A stretch of DNA of 64,000 bases from Herpomyces periplanetae (GCA_009733715.1 WMKJ01000073.1:1-64000), one strand, 5' to 3'. Counted from the stretch's first letter, positions 1 through 14,500 are shown. The notes: generated from the sequence alone by a model not told the origin. Program-made: numbers and translations.

Positions 1-1807
1 GTACTCTTTTTTTTTTGTTTTTTTTGTTTTTGGTACTTGCACCAAATTATCACTGATTCTCTGTTTGCAATTAGATCGGAATATCTCACCGTTTTCGACT
101 AATTTATGGAATGGCTTCAATTAATGGCCATGAAATCAGAAGTGTAAGTTTTATCACAGTCCCTTGGGTTTAGGTTATTTTTAAATAATTTGAGGAAGCA
201 GATAAGATAATTTTACCATATCTTTAGGACGACTTTCAACAGATGTTGGGAGTTAAAATAAACACATATTTTCCCCTTGTGTCAGTGTGTTGTAGACGAT
301 CAGATTAAGTATCACAGTCGAAACTGTATTGGGGGTTTAACTGGAAAAATGTCTTGTCTTTTCCGTCTGTTTGGTAAGATCAAAGTGTCCGAGTCATTTA
401 GAGAAAAAAGCTGTTGAAATTTTTCTGTAAGCGCCACAAATAAAGTGTATTTTTTAAAAACAGTGATACATTTGACAAAATATATACATAAACTTGTAAA
501 GCCCACGAAAGTGAAAGCATAAAATTTTAACCTTATAATGTTAAGATTTTAATGAAAAATACAAATAGTTCTGAGAACTTCATGCTTCTGCGTCTTACCA
601 TGGTCAAAGTAGACTGAAATTTTGTAGACATTTTCTTCAAATTTTCTGGATGATTGGGAAGTTCGTATATTATTTTGTTCTTCCTTTTAAGGTGATAATA
701 GTTTGGCAGAGTGTTTATTTACATTAACATGCGATTTTCAGGTTCCTCATGTATTCATGTGCTTCCTGTTGAGTTGAATAATTTTACCTTGATATTATGT
801 TTATAGGGAGTTTTTATTTGTAAAAATATATTTCTTGTATCAAAATTTTCAAAATTGTAATTCAGGCACAAGGATTATGAAAACATTTATTTTTAGAGTT
901 ATTTGATGAAATGGTATTTTAGTCGTTAAATATACCTTTATGGAGGTATATATTTTTTTCAAAATTTCACCAATAATTATAATAGAATGAAGCTTGCTCT
1001 ACTTTTACGATGTCTAAATGATCATAAAAATCATACTTTTTACTCCTTGAGAATCCTTGACTCGATAATAAATTTTACCAACTGATACTAAGGGTCACGC
1101 TAATTTTGATGGTTTCTATTTCGTCTCAGCACAGCACAAATTAAGCGAATGTCCATTATTCTAGTCATCAGGACCTCCACTGCATACCCAGCTCGCAAAT
1201 GGAACCTTTTGCTTAGAGGTTTCCGAATATTGGTAAAATACTGTGGGAATTACCCACGTATTTCGCACTTATTACCACAAAAAGTAAGCTGTTACTTCCT
1301 ATTAACTGCTTGTTTGCCGTTGTTTATTGTGACTGCTTTTTCCAAGAACCCAGAAAGTAAATACGTAATTTTTTAAATAAGTTCTCCGGTATCCACCCCT
1401 CCCTTATTGAAAATGAAACAAGAATTGAGTGTTTCGACTTAAGTTAATCAATTTTTTTCAATATAAAAAGTCACTTCTCTCTCATATTCTCATTTGCTTT
1501 CCAAACTGCCAATTGTACTTCATTTTTCTTTCGCAATATTTTGGTATTTGTTTGTTATATATTATATTTGACATTTACTAAACTTAGATCAAACTTCTGA
1601 TTGTAAAATCCCTCACATTGTACGAGGTCTCTCCTTTCTTTCAAATTTATAATTCTTTCCGGCTCTATTCTTTGATGCGTAAGTTCGGTCTTAAATTTAA
1701 ATTAATCTTGATCATTTTTTTTTCCCTCAGGTTCAGTATTATCTGCCCATTTTGCTTGTGTATGGTTGTCCTTTCTTTTAGGCAGTCTGTCTTTTTGTCT
1801 TCCATCC

Positions 1808-1999
1808 TATTACAAGTAAATGGGTCCTGTGTTTATATCCTTATTGTAGCATTCATATATGGCTAGTATTGACCGATGAAAAACTACTATTCAGGATTTA
1901 ACACAGTAGGAAGCCCCTTGAAACTTTGATATAAATTTCCCGACAAAAAGCTGACGGCAAGTTGAAGAAGAGCGACTCCTACCGAGCTGTCCTCTTTCT
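1808..1999 (+). repeat. Diverged dispersed repeat, copy A
   Basis: This segment aligns by eye over its whole length with 6163-6358 in the same orientation. Landmarks in the same order are CTATTACAAG, GGGTCCTG, GGCTAGTATTGACC, AACACAGTAGG, CTTGAAACTTTGATA and a CTC-rich end. Similarity looks near two thirds with small indels, so the copies are old. No coding frame is shared. The element type is unknown. Confidence 0.6.
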
Positions 2000-4900
2000 C
2001 TCTGTATTATAGTCTTCTGTTTCTTGGCATTCTCATTATTTCATTTGGTTTTTCCTCCCCGTTTGTAACAGTAAATTATTCATTGTCATCTCAATGATTT
2101 ATTGGGTATGTCACACTGCAGTTATTTTAATATATAGCAAAGTATATGTAAATAAGTGGAGAAAAGGAAAATGTTTAATAAAAAGACTTAATTTGATTAG
2201 TAAAAAGGCTTCCTTAAATGGAATTTTGTCTAATATTGTTTGTTATTACCATAATAGTGAAGGTTTAATGAAATACACAAAATTAGCTAAAGTTTATATG
2301 AGAAAGTGAGGGAAATCCGCGAATTCCTTTAATAAATTACTTGAGGGCATTGCTGGTACTATAACAAATTTTATTTTCACTTGAAAGCAGTATTCTGACT
2401 CTCATTTGCTAGTTGTAACAAAATCCGATTAATTTTATCAAATTGATAGTCTATCATGAAAGTTTGACCTTTCAAATTTGCTCTTCTCTTGACCAAAGAT
2501 AGCAGACCTTCTTCGTCCATGCTAGACTCTCATTTATGCCTGTAAATAGTTTTGTAGCAAGTTAATTTTGGTATGTAAAATATCACAGCCAAGTTGCAAC
2601 TTCTAAATTTTGAACCACAATTCGTGAAAATATGAAAAGTCGGTCTAAATCATTAGTGGATCCCCAAACTACGAAAAAATAAAACAGATTACAATAATGA
2701 CACATAAAAATGTCGGATTTTTTTAAGGAATATTGTAAGATAAATCTATTGCAAGTGTAATATGATGTGTCTATAAAGTTAAAATATTATTACTGTACAA
2801 AATAAATTTCTATGAAAAGTATATCTTATATTTGAGAATATAAGTTAACAAGAGCAGAGAGATAATGTTAAATATCAAAACACTTCATTAGTATTATAAA
2901 ATGTGTTTCAATTGAATATCATTAGTAACTTGCAAGCCTGATAATATTTGTCAAAGTAGAAAGCAGGAGCCCTTTAAAATGACTTTGGGAAACGTTGAAA
3001 AAGGTCAATCTCAGTATAATAAAATGAATTGAATAAGTGGTCTAACGACGACTACGTTGAAGATGCACAAATTACATTTTTTTTGATTAAGTATAGAATC
3101 GTGTAAAAGATGCACCAGTGGAAGTCATAGAAAGTAGCCTTTGTATATTCCATGTCGAAGATCCTAAAGCGTCTGAGCTCAAGCTGGAGAGCGAGAAAAT
3201 GTTAAATATTTGAGAAACTTAAAGGTTGGCAATATACACTTAAGTCCTTGCTGCGAAAGACGTTCATTTACCTATTTTTGGTACAATTTCTAGTTCCATT
3301 AGTTTATCACAGTCCAATATGATTCGTTTTCAGATTTTATCATCAAAGAGATCGCATTGTTATACGTACGGCTAATACCGATCATTCTAGAGCACATACA
3401 TAACTTAGTCTCCGTGCAACATCCATTGTGGTGTGAACCGCAGTACGAGCCCACTAGAATGTAGGTAGTTCAAATATAAAGTGTAACTTCTTTAAGGTTT
3501 TATACATAGCTACTGCTACAAAATTTGTAGTAAGTTCTGTTCATTAAAAGGAATAAATTCTTTATCTCGGTATGTAAACGAAATGGTAAGTTATAAATCT
3601 TAATAGAAACCCTATGAGTCTTTACACAGAACATTAAATTTTCCATATATGAATTTAGATCTTGAGAACACCAATTAAATTCTTGAAATACAAATTTGGT
3701 AGAGTCATCTGGAAATGTCACTGGACCCGAAGTCTTTTATCATACTCTTTACTGAAGTTTCAGATTTACACCATGTGCCAACAAGCAGTTCGTTTCACCA
3801 CCTTGATCGTAATGTGCAAAAGTCTCCAGCCGACAATCTGACAACCGGAATAGTAGTAGAATTGAAAATGTTGGAGCAGTTACCAATCAAAAGATATTTC
3901 CCTCACTAAACACACCTAAGGCACAAAAATAGTAATAAGCCATCCTTAGCTAACCTACTGTAAACTAATACTTGTTTTCATTCCGTGCTGACTAATAAAT
4001 TATGCATTAATTATGTCAATTTGAAATTAAAACAATTATATGTGTGCCGAACTCTCGCAAAATAAATCAAATAGGAATTTTAACCAATCCTTCGCTTAGT
4101 AAATCCGATTAAGAAAGCTTAATCATGGACTTGCTTATATTTCCTAATGAGGATGGCAGGTCCAGCTTAATTTTTATTTTGGGTTAAGGAAGTCGGAATT
4201 TTGGATTTTGCTTATCCCAGATTCTTTACTCACTTTAAGATTCATCACAGCTTTTGGTTGTCAAACCTTACGCGTTGTGGTGCAAAATTTCGTGAATATA
4301 AAAACCTTCCCCAGCTCTATAAAGAACAGCTGATTTTCTCAATATGATTGTACTTGCAACAGATAATTATGTCTAAAAGACCATTTTCCCCATTTATGTC
4401 GTACTCACCCATCCTTTTTCTACAGTACTTTTTTTATACAAGGTTTACTCCTAGTAATTCTAGCTTACTACTCTTGTAAAATTAGTGCATCTACACATGG
4501 AACTTTGTTTGGCTTTCCATGTACAAAAGTACTTAGTTTCTTCAATTTGGCTACAGTTCATTTGCACGTAAATAACTTATTAGTCTTATCCCAGTTTATG
4601 ATTATTTTAGAAAAGTACAAGAAACTTTCAATATTTCGTATCTTCGTGCAGTTAAATTGTTCCCAATTCTGCAGACAAACTAAAGTTATCATAGAGCATG
4701 CCCACAAATATTGAGAGCAGTTGAAAGAATTTTTCTGTTTCTTTGTAAATCCGGTGTTAGTCTTTCCAGAGCTTCATTAATTTACTCAAGGAGCATTTTT
4801 AAATGTATCTAAATTTATTCACTAAATTTCGAATGTATTCAAACATAAGTTGTTCTTTCAAAATAGAGTTTTTCTGGAGCCAGATACCTGAATAATTATG

Positions 4901-6162
4901 TTTTACAATTATTCAATTTCTGGCTCACGATACAGTTTTTCCAATGTCTCACTTAAATTACATCCTGAATTTTTCACCTTAAAATACACCATTATCCCCC
5001 ATGAAATAGTGCTAAAATAACACTGTAAAGGCTCTTCAGTGATGTGGAAGATTAATTATTTTCCACATTTGACTCGGATCATCCAACAATGGACCTTCAG
5101 TCCGATACTACGGATTACGCTGATCTGGATAGATCCCCTTTAGGCTCAGGACGACAAAGCCTGAACAAATAATCATTATATCTGGTACCTGCACTAATAA
5201 CGATAGCTAAGGCATTACCAGTATCATTAACTTACGATAGTACATCTTTATACATCCCCCATGGCAGATTTATTCCTCATACGGCGCAATAAGCTTATAT
5301 CCCACCATCCAAGCATGGCAGTCTATTTCTCTGCTTAAATATCATCACACTCTAACCAACCAGCAAAAATGCAGATTCTCAGTTGGTATTAGTTGTTCTT
5401 TGATGCGCACTAGTAATTCCTCCATCTAACGGTAACTGTTTCCCGGCCTCTCCTTGAAACAGCCTTCGGATTGCGCCGCCTAGCTCAATTTCAGAGCATC
5501 CCCCATACTAACAATAAGCTATCGCAATGTTGATGACACAATACGATCGAAAAGTAAATTGATCTTTTCGTCATTTGAAATTGAATTGACGGTATACAAA
5601 TACTTATTCAAACGAGATTGTAGCATAGCATTTGATAGAACAGTATTTTCGATCCCATCACGATTCTCCGAAGAGCTATTGAATGCAAAAGACGAGTGCA
5701 GTGATTTTCCCCATTAAACCACTATTCAATCCCATGGCGCTCCTTTGATAGATAGCTTAGAAGAATTAGAGTTGAGTTGTTCTAGCAGTCCAAATCCTCA
5801 AAATCTTAACTGCCCAAAAACATTAATCTCTTTTTTCTCTAGTCTTTCCTCTTCAAGCTGACAATCTCACCCTTTCACACTTTTTCTTTAAGTTTACTTA
5901 ACACATCTTCGCTATTAGTATTATATGTTATCGTGACTACCCCTCTGGGTAGACTTCTCTCTTCACAATCTACTATATTGTATCGGGTCCCTGCACTCCT
6001 GTAGTTATTTGTGCATTTACTCAACTTCTTGTCTTGTTCTTGTTGCTTAAGATTAGACAGCTTGAAATATTTTATAAGTCTTTCTGCTTTCCTCCACTTG
6101 TTCGTTCGTTAGCTTAGATTTTGTTTTTCCCTCTTCCAAACAATCCTTTTTTCGTTCTCCAC

Positions 6163-6358
6163 TCTATTGCAAGCAGAGGGGCCCTGCTTTGACAATGTGA
6201 ATGCATGCCTTACATAAGGCTATTAATGACCACAAAAGAGATACTTCTTCGGGGTAAAACACTGTGGAGAGCCTTATTGAAACTTGGATAAGAACTTCTA
6301 GACAGAATCTAGCCGTAAGTTAAACACGAGCAGCTCCTTCCATCAGGTTCACCTTTCT
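6163..6358 (+). repeat. Diverged dispersed repeat, copy B
   Basis: This is the partner of 1808-1999. Matching landmarks are CTATTGCAAG, GGGCCCTG, GGCTATTAATGACC, AACACTGTGG and ATTGAAACTTGGATA. A shorter related stretch (CTATATTGTATCGGGTCCCTG) lies just upstream near 5970-6000, which suggests an internal partial duplication or a nested older copy. Confidence 0.6.
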
Positions 6359-9300
6359 CCTCTTCTTCTGGATGCATTAGACTGTTTCTTCTCATTCCGA
6401 ATGAGGATACCATTCTTATCCTTTCTTTCTTTCGATCACACCAGTCACATACACGGATAAGATAGCGGAGGCAGAGAAATGACCGAGAATCAATGTTCAA
6501 ACCATACAGGCTGGGATTTTCGATTAATGAAATTCTTTTTTGACGTTTAAAATGGACACTGCTGCGCTCAATCAATTACGACTTCAGGTAGTAATGGAAG
6601 TTTTTTCGATGAACACTGGCTTGCGGATGTTTGGAAAATATAGACATACAGGAGACATGTGATGATTTAGACATCCGAACTAGCACCCGTTATCAAATGT
6701 TCCGACAAAATGTCAGAGTTGGCGGCAACTTTGTGACGTGGTACGGACAAAAGATGGCCAAACCAAATGGGTGGCATCAACACGTTTATGTGGTTATGGC
6801 GTTTCCATTACACTTTAGATTCCGTTTCTTTAAGGAAATCTCGAGGTCGCCAATTGTAAAGCTTGAGTACATCGGGATAGGCTAAGTGGTGCCCACAGCG
6901 TTACGAGCTACGAGTTTGGGGGGCCATAATGGAGTGTATTTAAGATAAAATAAGACAAGACCTGTCCTAATAAGCAAAAGGGTATCTGTCATGTCCGGCG
7001 AGAATCTCGTTCGGATGTTAGGACGCGTGTGGAAATTCATCACCGTAACATGGTGATACCAATGAAGTATGTAACTCACCTTGCTGGTATTGGTACTTGC
7101 AATGATGATATTTTGTTGCACTGAACCAAGAGAAAGACTATTAGGGTGGGGTTGGTCTGTAATAACAGCTGGTAAGTTTAGATATTCGGGGTCTGAGGTT
7201 CCAAAATCAGATACTCAAAATTTTCAAAATCATCCAATGCCTGACAAAAAGTAGTTCATCCATCATATTATAATTTATGGCATATTAATGTTGGTTGAAA
7301 TTCCAAACCCTGTATAAATTGAGCAGAACCTAATACTACCGTATTACCAATCAAAGCATGAATATCTTCGGAACTGCAAAGAACTTGACGCGACAGGTGG
7401 CGGAAAAAAGAACTTCCGAAAGGCACGTGGGCAATTTAGTGCGTATTTGAGCAAGAAAACGTCGATATTTTAGTACGAGTTAATCACAAGGACCGAAAGG
7501 AAAATATATAAAATTAATAATAATAGTAGCAAAACAAAAGTATTCCGTGGTTGAGCAATAAAATAAAGCCGTAAATTGATCATTACGGATTTGTTGGCGG
7601 AATGGGAAAACACTGCTATTCCCAAAGTAAACCAACTGCTCTCAAATTTTTGGCGTGGACTCAGAAACATGTGGGCGTGATTATTGAGTTTGGGCTCAGT
7701 TGGGCCATTGCCACGTAGAGGAAATCACTGTATTCTCAGCTATTTACTAAACATGTGATATACTCATCTCTACCCATTGTGCACAAATCTTGCATTATAT
7801 CTGTTGGAAACGTGGTAACTGTCTGAGAAATTTGTGCCGTATTTCAGAACGATGTTGACAAATCGACATTACCATGAACAGAGGATTATAATCTGTGCAT
7901 GAGTTATAAAAAAGCTTGTATACGTTTGTATATTGTAATACCTTGCACGTTTTATCAAAACGGATTCTTGTATTAGTGACGTAATAAAGTTTACAAATAT
8001 TTTTGCTTTGCCCAAGTTCTCGTCACAAACTCCAAGGAAATTAGTAAGCAATCTTTTGATGTGTATAAAAACTGTCACTCCCCAAAGTTTGGGAATAATT
8101 CTTGTCCAATTTGTTTTTACATTTCTAATTTATTGCACATTGTGTACTTGGTACTTTTCAAGTTTAGTTTATTAGCTCATATGGTTTTTTATTAACGATG
8201 CCTGGTTATTTACTCTCGTTATTGTTAATTAATTCCTTTTTGCTTCATATGCTATTTCCACGAACAATTTAATTTTTGCTTTTGGGTGAACTGTGAATTG
8301 TCCCTACTCACTCTCCGTGTTAACGTTCAATAGCTTTATCTCAGTCACCTTTGTTAATAGGTGAATCTTTTCAACATGATTGAAATTTCAATTCAACACG
8401 CACTAAGATTGACTTGCTTATATTCGACAAGCGTATATTCATTTTTTTGAAATTTGTCAGAATACGAATTGACAAACATTCAAGCTTAGTTTGATTCAAG
8501 TAAAATACCCATAATGGTGAATACTAGTTTAATTGCAACCATGACTTCTTTATCCTTAATCTTCAACTTGTATCAATCATCATTATATTTGCATTATCAA
8601 CGACGAATTTTATCGAGTATACAAATATAACGGTATTCTGGATCTATTGGCCTTTTATATGCTCCAAGTTGCAGCTGTAATCGATTATTAAATAAATATT
8701 TCGATATTTCTGAAATTTTTCAAGATGAAACTTTGACATTTAAACAGTTTATAAGAGACTTTATTGCTACGGATAATGTAGATTAAGTGAATATTTTAGC
8801 TTTGAATAGCTCATGCGGACCTGGAACCTTTGTCACCAAACTTGTGGACTCTTCGGAATACCAATGGCTTATAGCGTTGAAATATGCTAAATACCCAACA
8901 GGTGTATATTTTGAAGATGTTCTTTCTCACAATCTTATAACAGTTAGTTTCTGTGTTACTTCTGAGATCATTTTCTATTTTCCAAGAGCAGTCTTACGCT
9001 AATGTGTATTCTTGATTTTGTCTCACTAAGGAAATCAAATCTCGAATATATCATATTTGGTACCATCAGTCCATTTAAGACTAACTCCATGGGAAGCCTT
9101 AAGCAACTGAGTCAAAATCAGGTTTACTCGGAACACGGTGGCTATTCAAGCATTATTACAGACCGTAACTCCTAAACTGTAGTTTTGTTTTATTATCTTA
9201 TGGGTAGCTTCAAGTATAGAATGTAATGGTGATGTTAAAATTGATAAAATATATCTCGATAGTTCATAGTCAGTAGAAGTATATTTTGAGGTTTGCAAAA

Positions 9301-10555
9301 TTAGTGGACAAGGAAAGTTGTATAATTGAAGGCTAGGGCATGATAATCAACATAAACTAACATATAATATATCAACGAGAATAATTATAAGGTTCATTTC
9401 TCGCACGATTTGACAGCCTTGCCCATTTTGGATCTTAAAATATTGCGATACTTAAAAGATTCATTAATACGTTCAATGTAAGGGGAATTTCCCGTCAAAT
9501 GTTAGATAGTATATTACACGTAATCTTGAAATACGGTTTCAATTAATTTTTCCAGGTTTAATGTGAATATCAAAAGATTTTTGGTCACATTGAAGGTTTA
9601 ATTTTCGCTTATTATCATTTACAAATCACAATAGTTATGCTGCTGTATTAAAAACAACGAAAATCTACGTTAAGGTACACATTAATCATGTGTGAATATG
9701 GTGTCCCCAGGAGTTTATCATAGTAAAGGCCTCAATGATATTTGAGAAAAAATGAGTATGAATTATGGTAGATGAGATGCACCCTAGTTTTTGGTAAGAT
9801 AAAATTTAATATAGTCAACTAATCTGAATATAATTCTTTGCACGAATATCCAGGCTGATTGCGCAAACGTCTTTAGCCGATTTGGATACTAACTGGAAGA
9901 CTAATCTGCATTAATATATTCATTAACAACAGTGTGCTGAGGGATAAGATATCTTTATATTCGCATGGATATTTTAATAATCTTAAAGAATAATAGTTAA
10001 CGTATTAGAGATTAAAATGCTTGTTAGAAAATTCAAGATTTTGGAATATTTTTTAAGTTACTTGGGGGTAAGTTGTTATCGAAGCAAATGGTATGTTTAT
10101 TTAAGGGCATTCTCGATATTCATTAGATATCATAGTCCTCGCGCAAATACTAATTATCAAGTTTACTTAAGAATTAAAGGGACGATTATACGCATAAAAC
10201 GGTATTCGTGAATTCGCATACGCCTACACACTTATTAACGTGGTTTGTACATTGTATACTTTATTGTTTGATGCAAGCCAAATGGTTGGACATGTTATGG
10301 GGCATAATTATGGACAATGTAATCGATGTCTATGGTAGTTATACATAAATACTTCTAGCCAAAGTCTGCAAATGCTATTTTGAATGCTTTATCAAGGTTA
10401 CCTTGTTAAGTGTAGGTTTGAAGCTAAATTTTGTTCAGTATCAAGAGCTTTTAGAAAGAGAAGTGTGTATATATGAGTACTTAAGATCAATTAGAACAAT
10501 GAAATAAATGTACATGCTCACTTCACTTTATCGTTACGCTCCAGGAAGAAATAAA

Positions 10556-11368
10556 ATGTTGTCCAACGTAATTTTCAGTTTACAAGTGTTAGGTATTTTA
10601 ACTTGGATATATGGTGCATTTGGTCAATTATCAGAGGGTACAGTCTACATGATATTTCATAAGCCTAATACAGAACTTGGCGATTTTGGACGCTACGTTA
10701 TTAAGATTCATTATGGTTGGATTGTAGCAGAAAAGGAAGACAAGAATTGTTATTCGAAAAATCAGTGAGTTTCTTAAATTGACACCTGAGTAGAGAAATC
10801 CAGCTCAACTAGGATGATTGGGAGTTCTAACGTGTTGGATCATTCGTGCATCAACATATGCACGAGAAACGAACGAATAATTGTGGGAATTATAGGCCTT
10901 TATTTGAAATATCACGGCACAAATATTTAATGTTGATTAATGATGCAGAGAATAAACGTAAGTTTTAACGTCTAGCTTAACATGTTTGAATATATATGAG
11001 GGAGGCAAACGGATGCTAAATTAAGAGTGTAAATAGATCCCGTTGTTGGTGTGTCCGACAATTTTAATAGTCTTAAACTGATCGATATGAATGATCCGAA
11101 AATAAAGTTTGAAAATTTAGTTCAATTTAACATAATTGAATTCAGAAATTCGTTTTACAATGTATACGAAATATTACCGATGCACGCTAAATTTGTATAC
11201 GCCTGTCCAATCTTGAACGAAAATTTATGGGCGGTAAAAATACTTCCACACGATGAGGTTTTGCCTGTTAATTGCAAACATGTCTCTTTGTTCAGTGGTG
11301 ATTCGACGGGAAAATATTCTCAACGATGGTTAAAAAGCCAGCGCTGGGATGCCTCCCCAATGAATTAG
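10556..11368 (+). CDS. Candidate small secreted protein, three exons, family unknown
   Basis: I infer exons 10556-10764, 10896-10957 and 11037-11368, giving 200 residues. Both introns have standard ends (GTGAGT...ATAG and GTAAGT...ATAG), and the 62-nt middle exon joins the two flanking open frames in phase. The start chosen (10556) is followed by a hydrophobic stretch ending ...LGILTWIYGAFG, which reads as a signal peptide; an upstream in-frame ATG at 10508 would add 16 residues before it. The mature part is rich in Tyr, Phe, Lys and Asn with few Cys and no membrane segment or known domain that I recognise. It converges on SYG1, with 152 bp between stops. It could be a fast-evolving secreted or effector-like protein. 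The exon model rests on frame logic only. Confidence 0.5.
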
Positions 11369-11520
11369 TGGATGTGAACGGATATATGAATGGGATGATT
11401 TGCGTGGCAATCAGGAAAAGATTAAAGGAAGAAATTGAGTAGAATCCGATCAACAGGAAATTTCCACGAAGCCTCCGGATAATTGACATTTGAAGACATA
11501 TTAAAGTCATAATACGATAA
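11369..11520. other. Short convergent spacer
   Basis: This is the 152-bp gap between the stop of the candidate secreted protein (plus) and the SYG1 stop (minus). It probably holds both 3' ends. No gene is seen. Confidence 0.5.
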
Positions 11521-14500
11521 TCATTCGGGAAGCTTTTCCGTGGAAATATCAAGGTTTGCTCTTTGCTTACCTTGACTGGATTGTCCATGAGATTCATGGG
11601 CATTTCCTGCGCAATTGTTGAACTTAAACTCATCAAGATCCGACATATTTCGTTCAAGGTCTTTTCCATCGTCATCGTCATCGTCATCATCATCATCATC
11701 ATCGTCGTCACTTTGGTCTCTCATAAGTCTTGAGTCATCTTCTTTTTTTCTCCTCTGAAAGTCAGCGGTATGGGCAGTCTGCAATCTCATCACAAAATCT
11801 CTGGTAGAAGGATCCATATAAAGAGAAGCTTTTTTGCGAACATAAACTTTTCCGGATTTTCCACTTTCTAGAGCCCAACCGGCTATAGACTTTTTTACAT
11901 GTAACTTTTCGCGCTTTTCTTCGCGGTAAACGTCTTCGGCAGCTTCTTCATCACTGGCATCGAGATCAGCTTTCCCAGCACCATCTCTAACGACCGAATA
12001 AGGCAAATATATATCACGAAATGCTCGAAATCTTCCTACGCTATTCGTGGATTAGTAAATTTGAAATTCGGTGGGAATATAGTTGTACTCATGAGGGAAT
12101 AACTTATAAAACGTACTTGGTACAATGCTCATTCTGATGTAACTTATTAGCAATTTAATCCTTCAAATAAGATATTTAACTTACTTCTACACGAAATAAC
12201 ATCCAAAATCCCCTACGAAACACCTCTAACCATGCAATTATAAAGGATACAAGAGCAGCATGTTCGTGCCTTGGTGATACTATTGCGTATGCTATCCAAC
12301 TAAATCTTAAAAGGGGATCCATTACCATGGCTAAATAATAGAGCCAGATTTGTTTATAACCTAGGTTATCACGTAGAAGAAAATGGTTTGAGTTGGGCGA
12401 TAGCAAACCTATATAAACGGTCAATGCACCAGCGAGGAGATGTGGATAATGGCAGATGACTTACTCCAATCCATCACAACGTCCCATATGGCTGTAAGTT
12501 TAATCATTAGAGATTATGATGTTAGACAGAATGGTAGAATTTGAAGAGGGTAACTTACCGCTATAAACTGAATTGAGAAAGGCAACTGAAACAAACAATG
12601 CTTTAACGCTGAAAGATTCTTCCCTTCGATAAATGCTTAATAGCATGCACATCAATAGTAGGATAACGTATTTTGTGCAGTTAACGAGATGAGGGAAACT
12701 ATTTCTGGTGTCGATGAATCTTCGAATACATTGGAGGATTCGCCAGATTGCGGGTAAAGTGGTAAAGAAGCCGAGAAGTGGTGAATGCGATGAATTACAC
12801 TTTTCAATGTTCAGCCATTTTCTTGCGTACAAGCAGACAAACATAGTACCGTTCTATTCATGATGGTTAAGTGATGATGAAAGTGATAAGGATGAGGTTG
12901 AATGGACAAACGTACCCCTATGCTATATGAAACGGAAGCAAACATATCAGCGAGAAAAAAGTCGCGGAACTCAACGGGGTAGAAACCGGAAAATATTAAG
13001 CGCCACTATAAGGGATGAGTAGTCAAGTTAATAATAGTGATGGTTAGAAGGCAAAGGAGAATTTTTATTTACCGTAGCGTATATAAACCAAGCACGAGTA
13101 TGATGATAGAATACGGGAGCGGGAAAAAAAAGGATAAGGAGAGTGATGGCTAAAAGAATGCTGGGATAGTAAAGGAATAAGGGATTGGTTTTTCCAAAAG
13201 CGAAATTTAGCCAGATACATAAACCCAGAAAAAAGAAGAAGAGACTAGGTAAGGTAGCCAATTGTCGCTGATCTAAATGTTGACGAACGTTGAATTCAAA
13301 GACAAATGCATAATTGATACGAGAATACTGCCAAAACCAACATGCGCAGCAGAAGGTAAATACCAGGCAAAGAATAAGAAAGTAAGAACCGTATAGCTAT
13401 GTAATGAAAGTGAGATTTAGAGTAAATGAAGTTGGTACATGTTGAAAATTGCTTACCTGTAATAAATATTCACTCTGTAATCCGACGACTTTATCAGGAC
13501 CACTTGTAAGAATGATACTGCAAATTAAACCTTTTAATGAGAGGACAAGACCAGCACCGAGTAAAAGGCCATTGAAGAATACATTGTAACCAAATTGATC
13601 AGTGCGGAGGTTTTTAGCGCGGAGTTTAGCAACGGCTACATCATGACGTCCTTGTTCGAAGTAACGAGCGTATAAATCTTCCACTTGATGGGAAATTTTA
13701 TCAATTTTTTGAGTTTGGGCAAAACTAGTTTGCAAAACTTTATTGTGGTAAAATTGGAAACGCTCTGTAGCGTCGGTACATTTGTCGAATTTCTTGTTAA
13801 TCTTACGAAAACCGGTTCGATTGTAATAGGCATATGACTTGAGTAATTCTATACTTCTGTAATATTCTTTAACGGCTTTTTTGAGTTTCCGTTTAGCAGT
13901 GTTATAAGGGACTTCGGCGACGACGGTTGCATGGGGTACTTGATTTAAGGGAAGCTTATGCTTGGAAATTAATTTTGTGGAAGGATTGCGTATAAAGAGA
14001 GGTTTAATATTTTTTGGTTTAATAGACATTACCAGAGATTTTAAGTTGAGGCCGATACTCCACGTAGAGGGTTTGGTGAGGTGAAAATCATGAAGATTTT
14101 CGGGGGAAAGCTGAGGGAAATTTCTTCCGCGCATATCACTAATAGTATCACAAGGTACATCGTTAGCAGCATGCTTTTTGAGAAAGTCTAGTTCGACAAT
14201 ACGACGATCACGCATCAAGTGTAGTTGTTCACGTAGTAAAGGTAAACGGCGAAGGACTTCCCGTTCTCTCATTCGATAAAAAGCTTCAACTTTTCGAAGT
14301 TCATATTCGAAAAACCGAAGGAAGTTTTCCTTGCGAATTTCATACTCTTGGAATATTTCATTTAAATGATTGTTGATCGAATTGCGACGTATAATTGCCA
14401 ATGAGCCAACTCTCCATGAATGACGACGAATGGGTTCATGAGAGTGCCGTTCTGATTTTGAAGCATCATCGCTTTGGGGTACTTTTAAATTTGTATTACT

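Larger units (their letters stand above)
1..10555. other. AT-rich, gene-poor region
   Basis: Only short open frames (mostly below 90 codons) occur here, without recognisable domains. The strand is AT-rich with many A/T runs, unlike the gene-dense remainder. A few stretches look coding-like (about 3690-3909, 6631-6885, 6954-7124, 8690-9002) but could not be joined into a gene. A diverged direct repeat pair lies inside. It may be decayed repeat DNA or a subtelomeric-type block; I see no telomere repeat and no transposase or reverse transcriptase motif. Confidence 0.5.
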
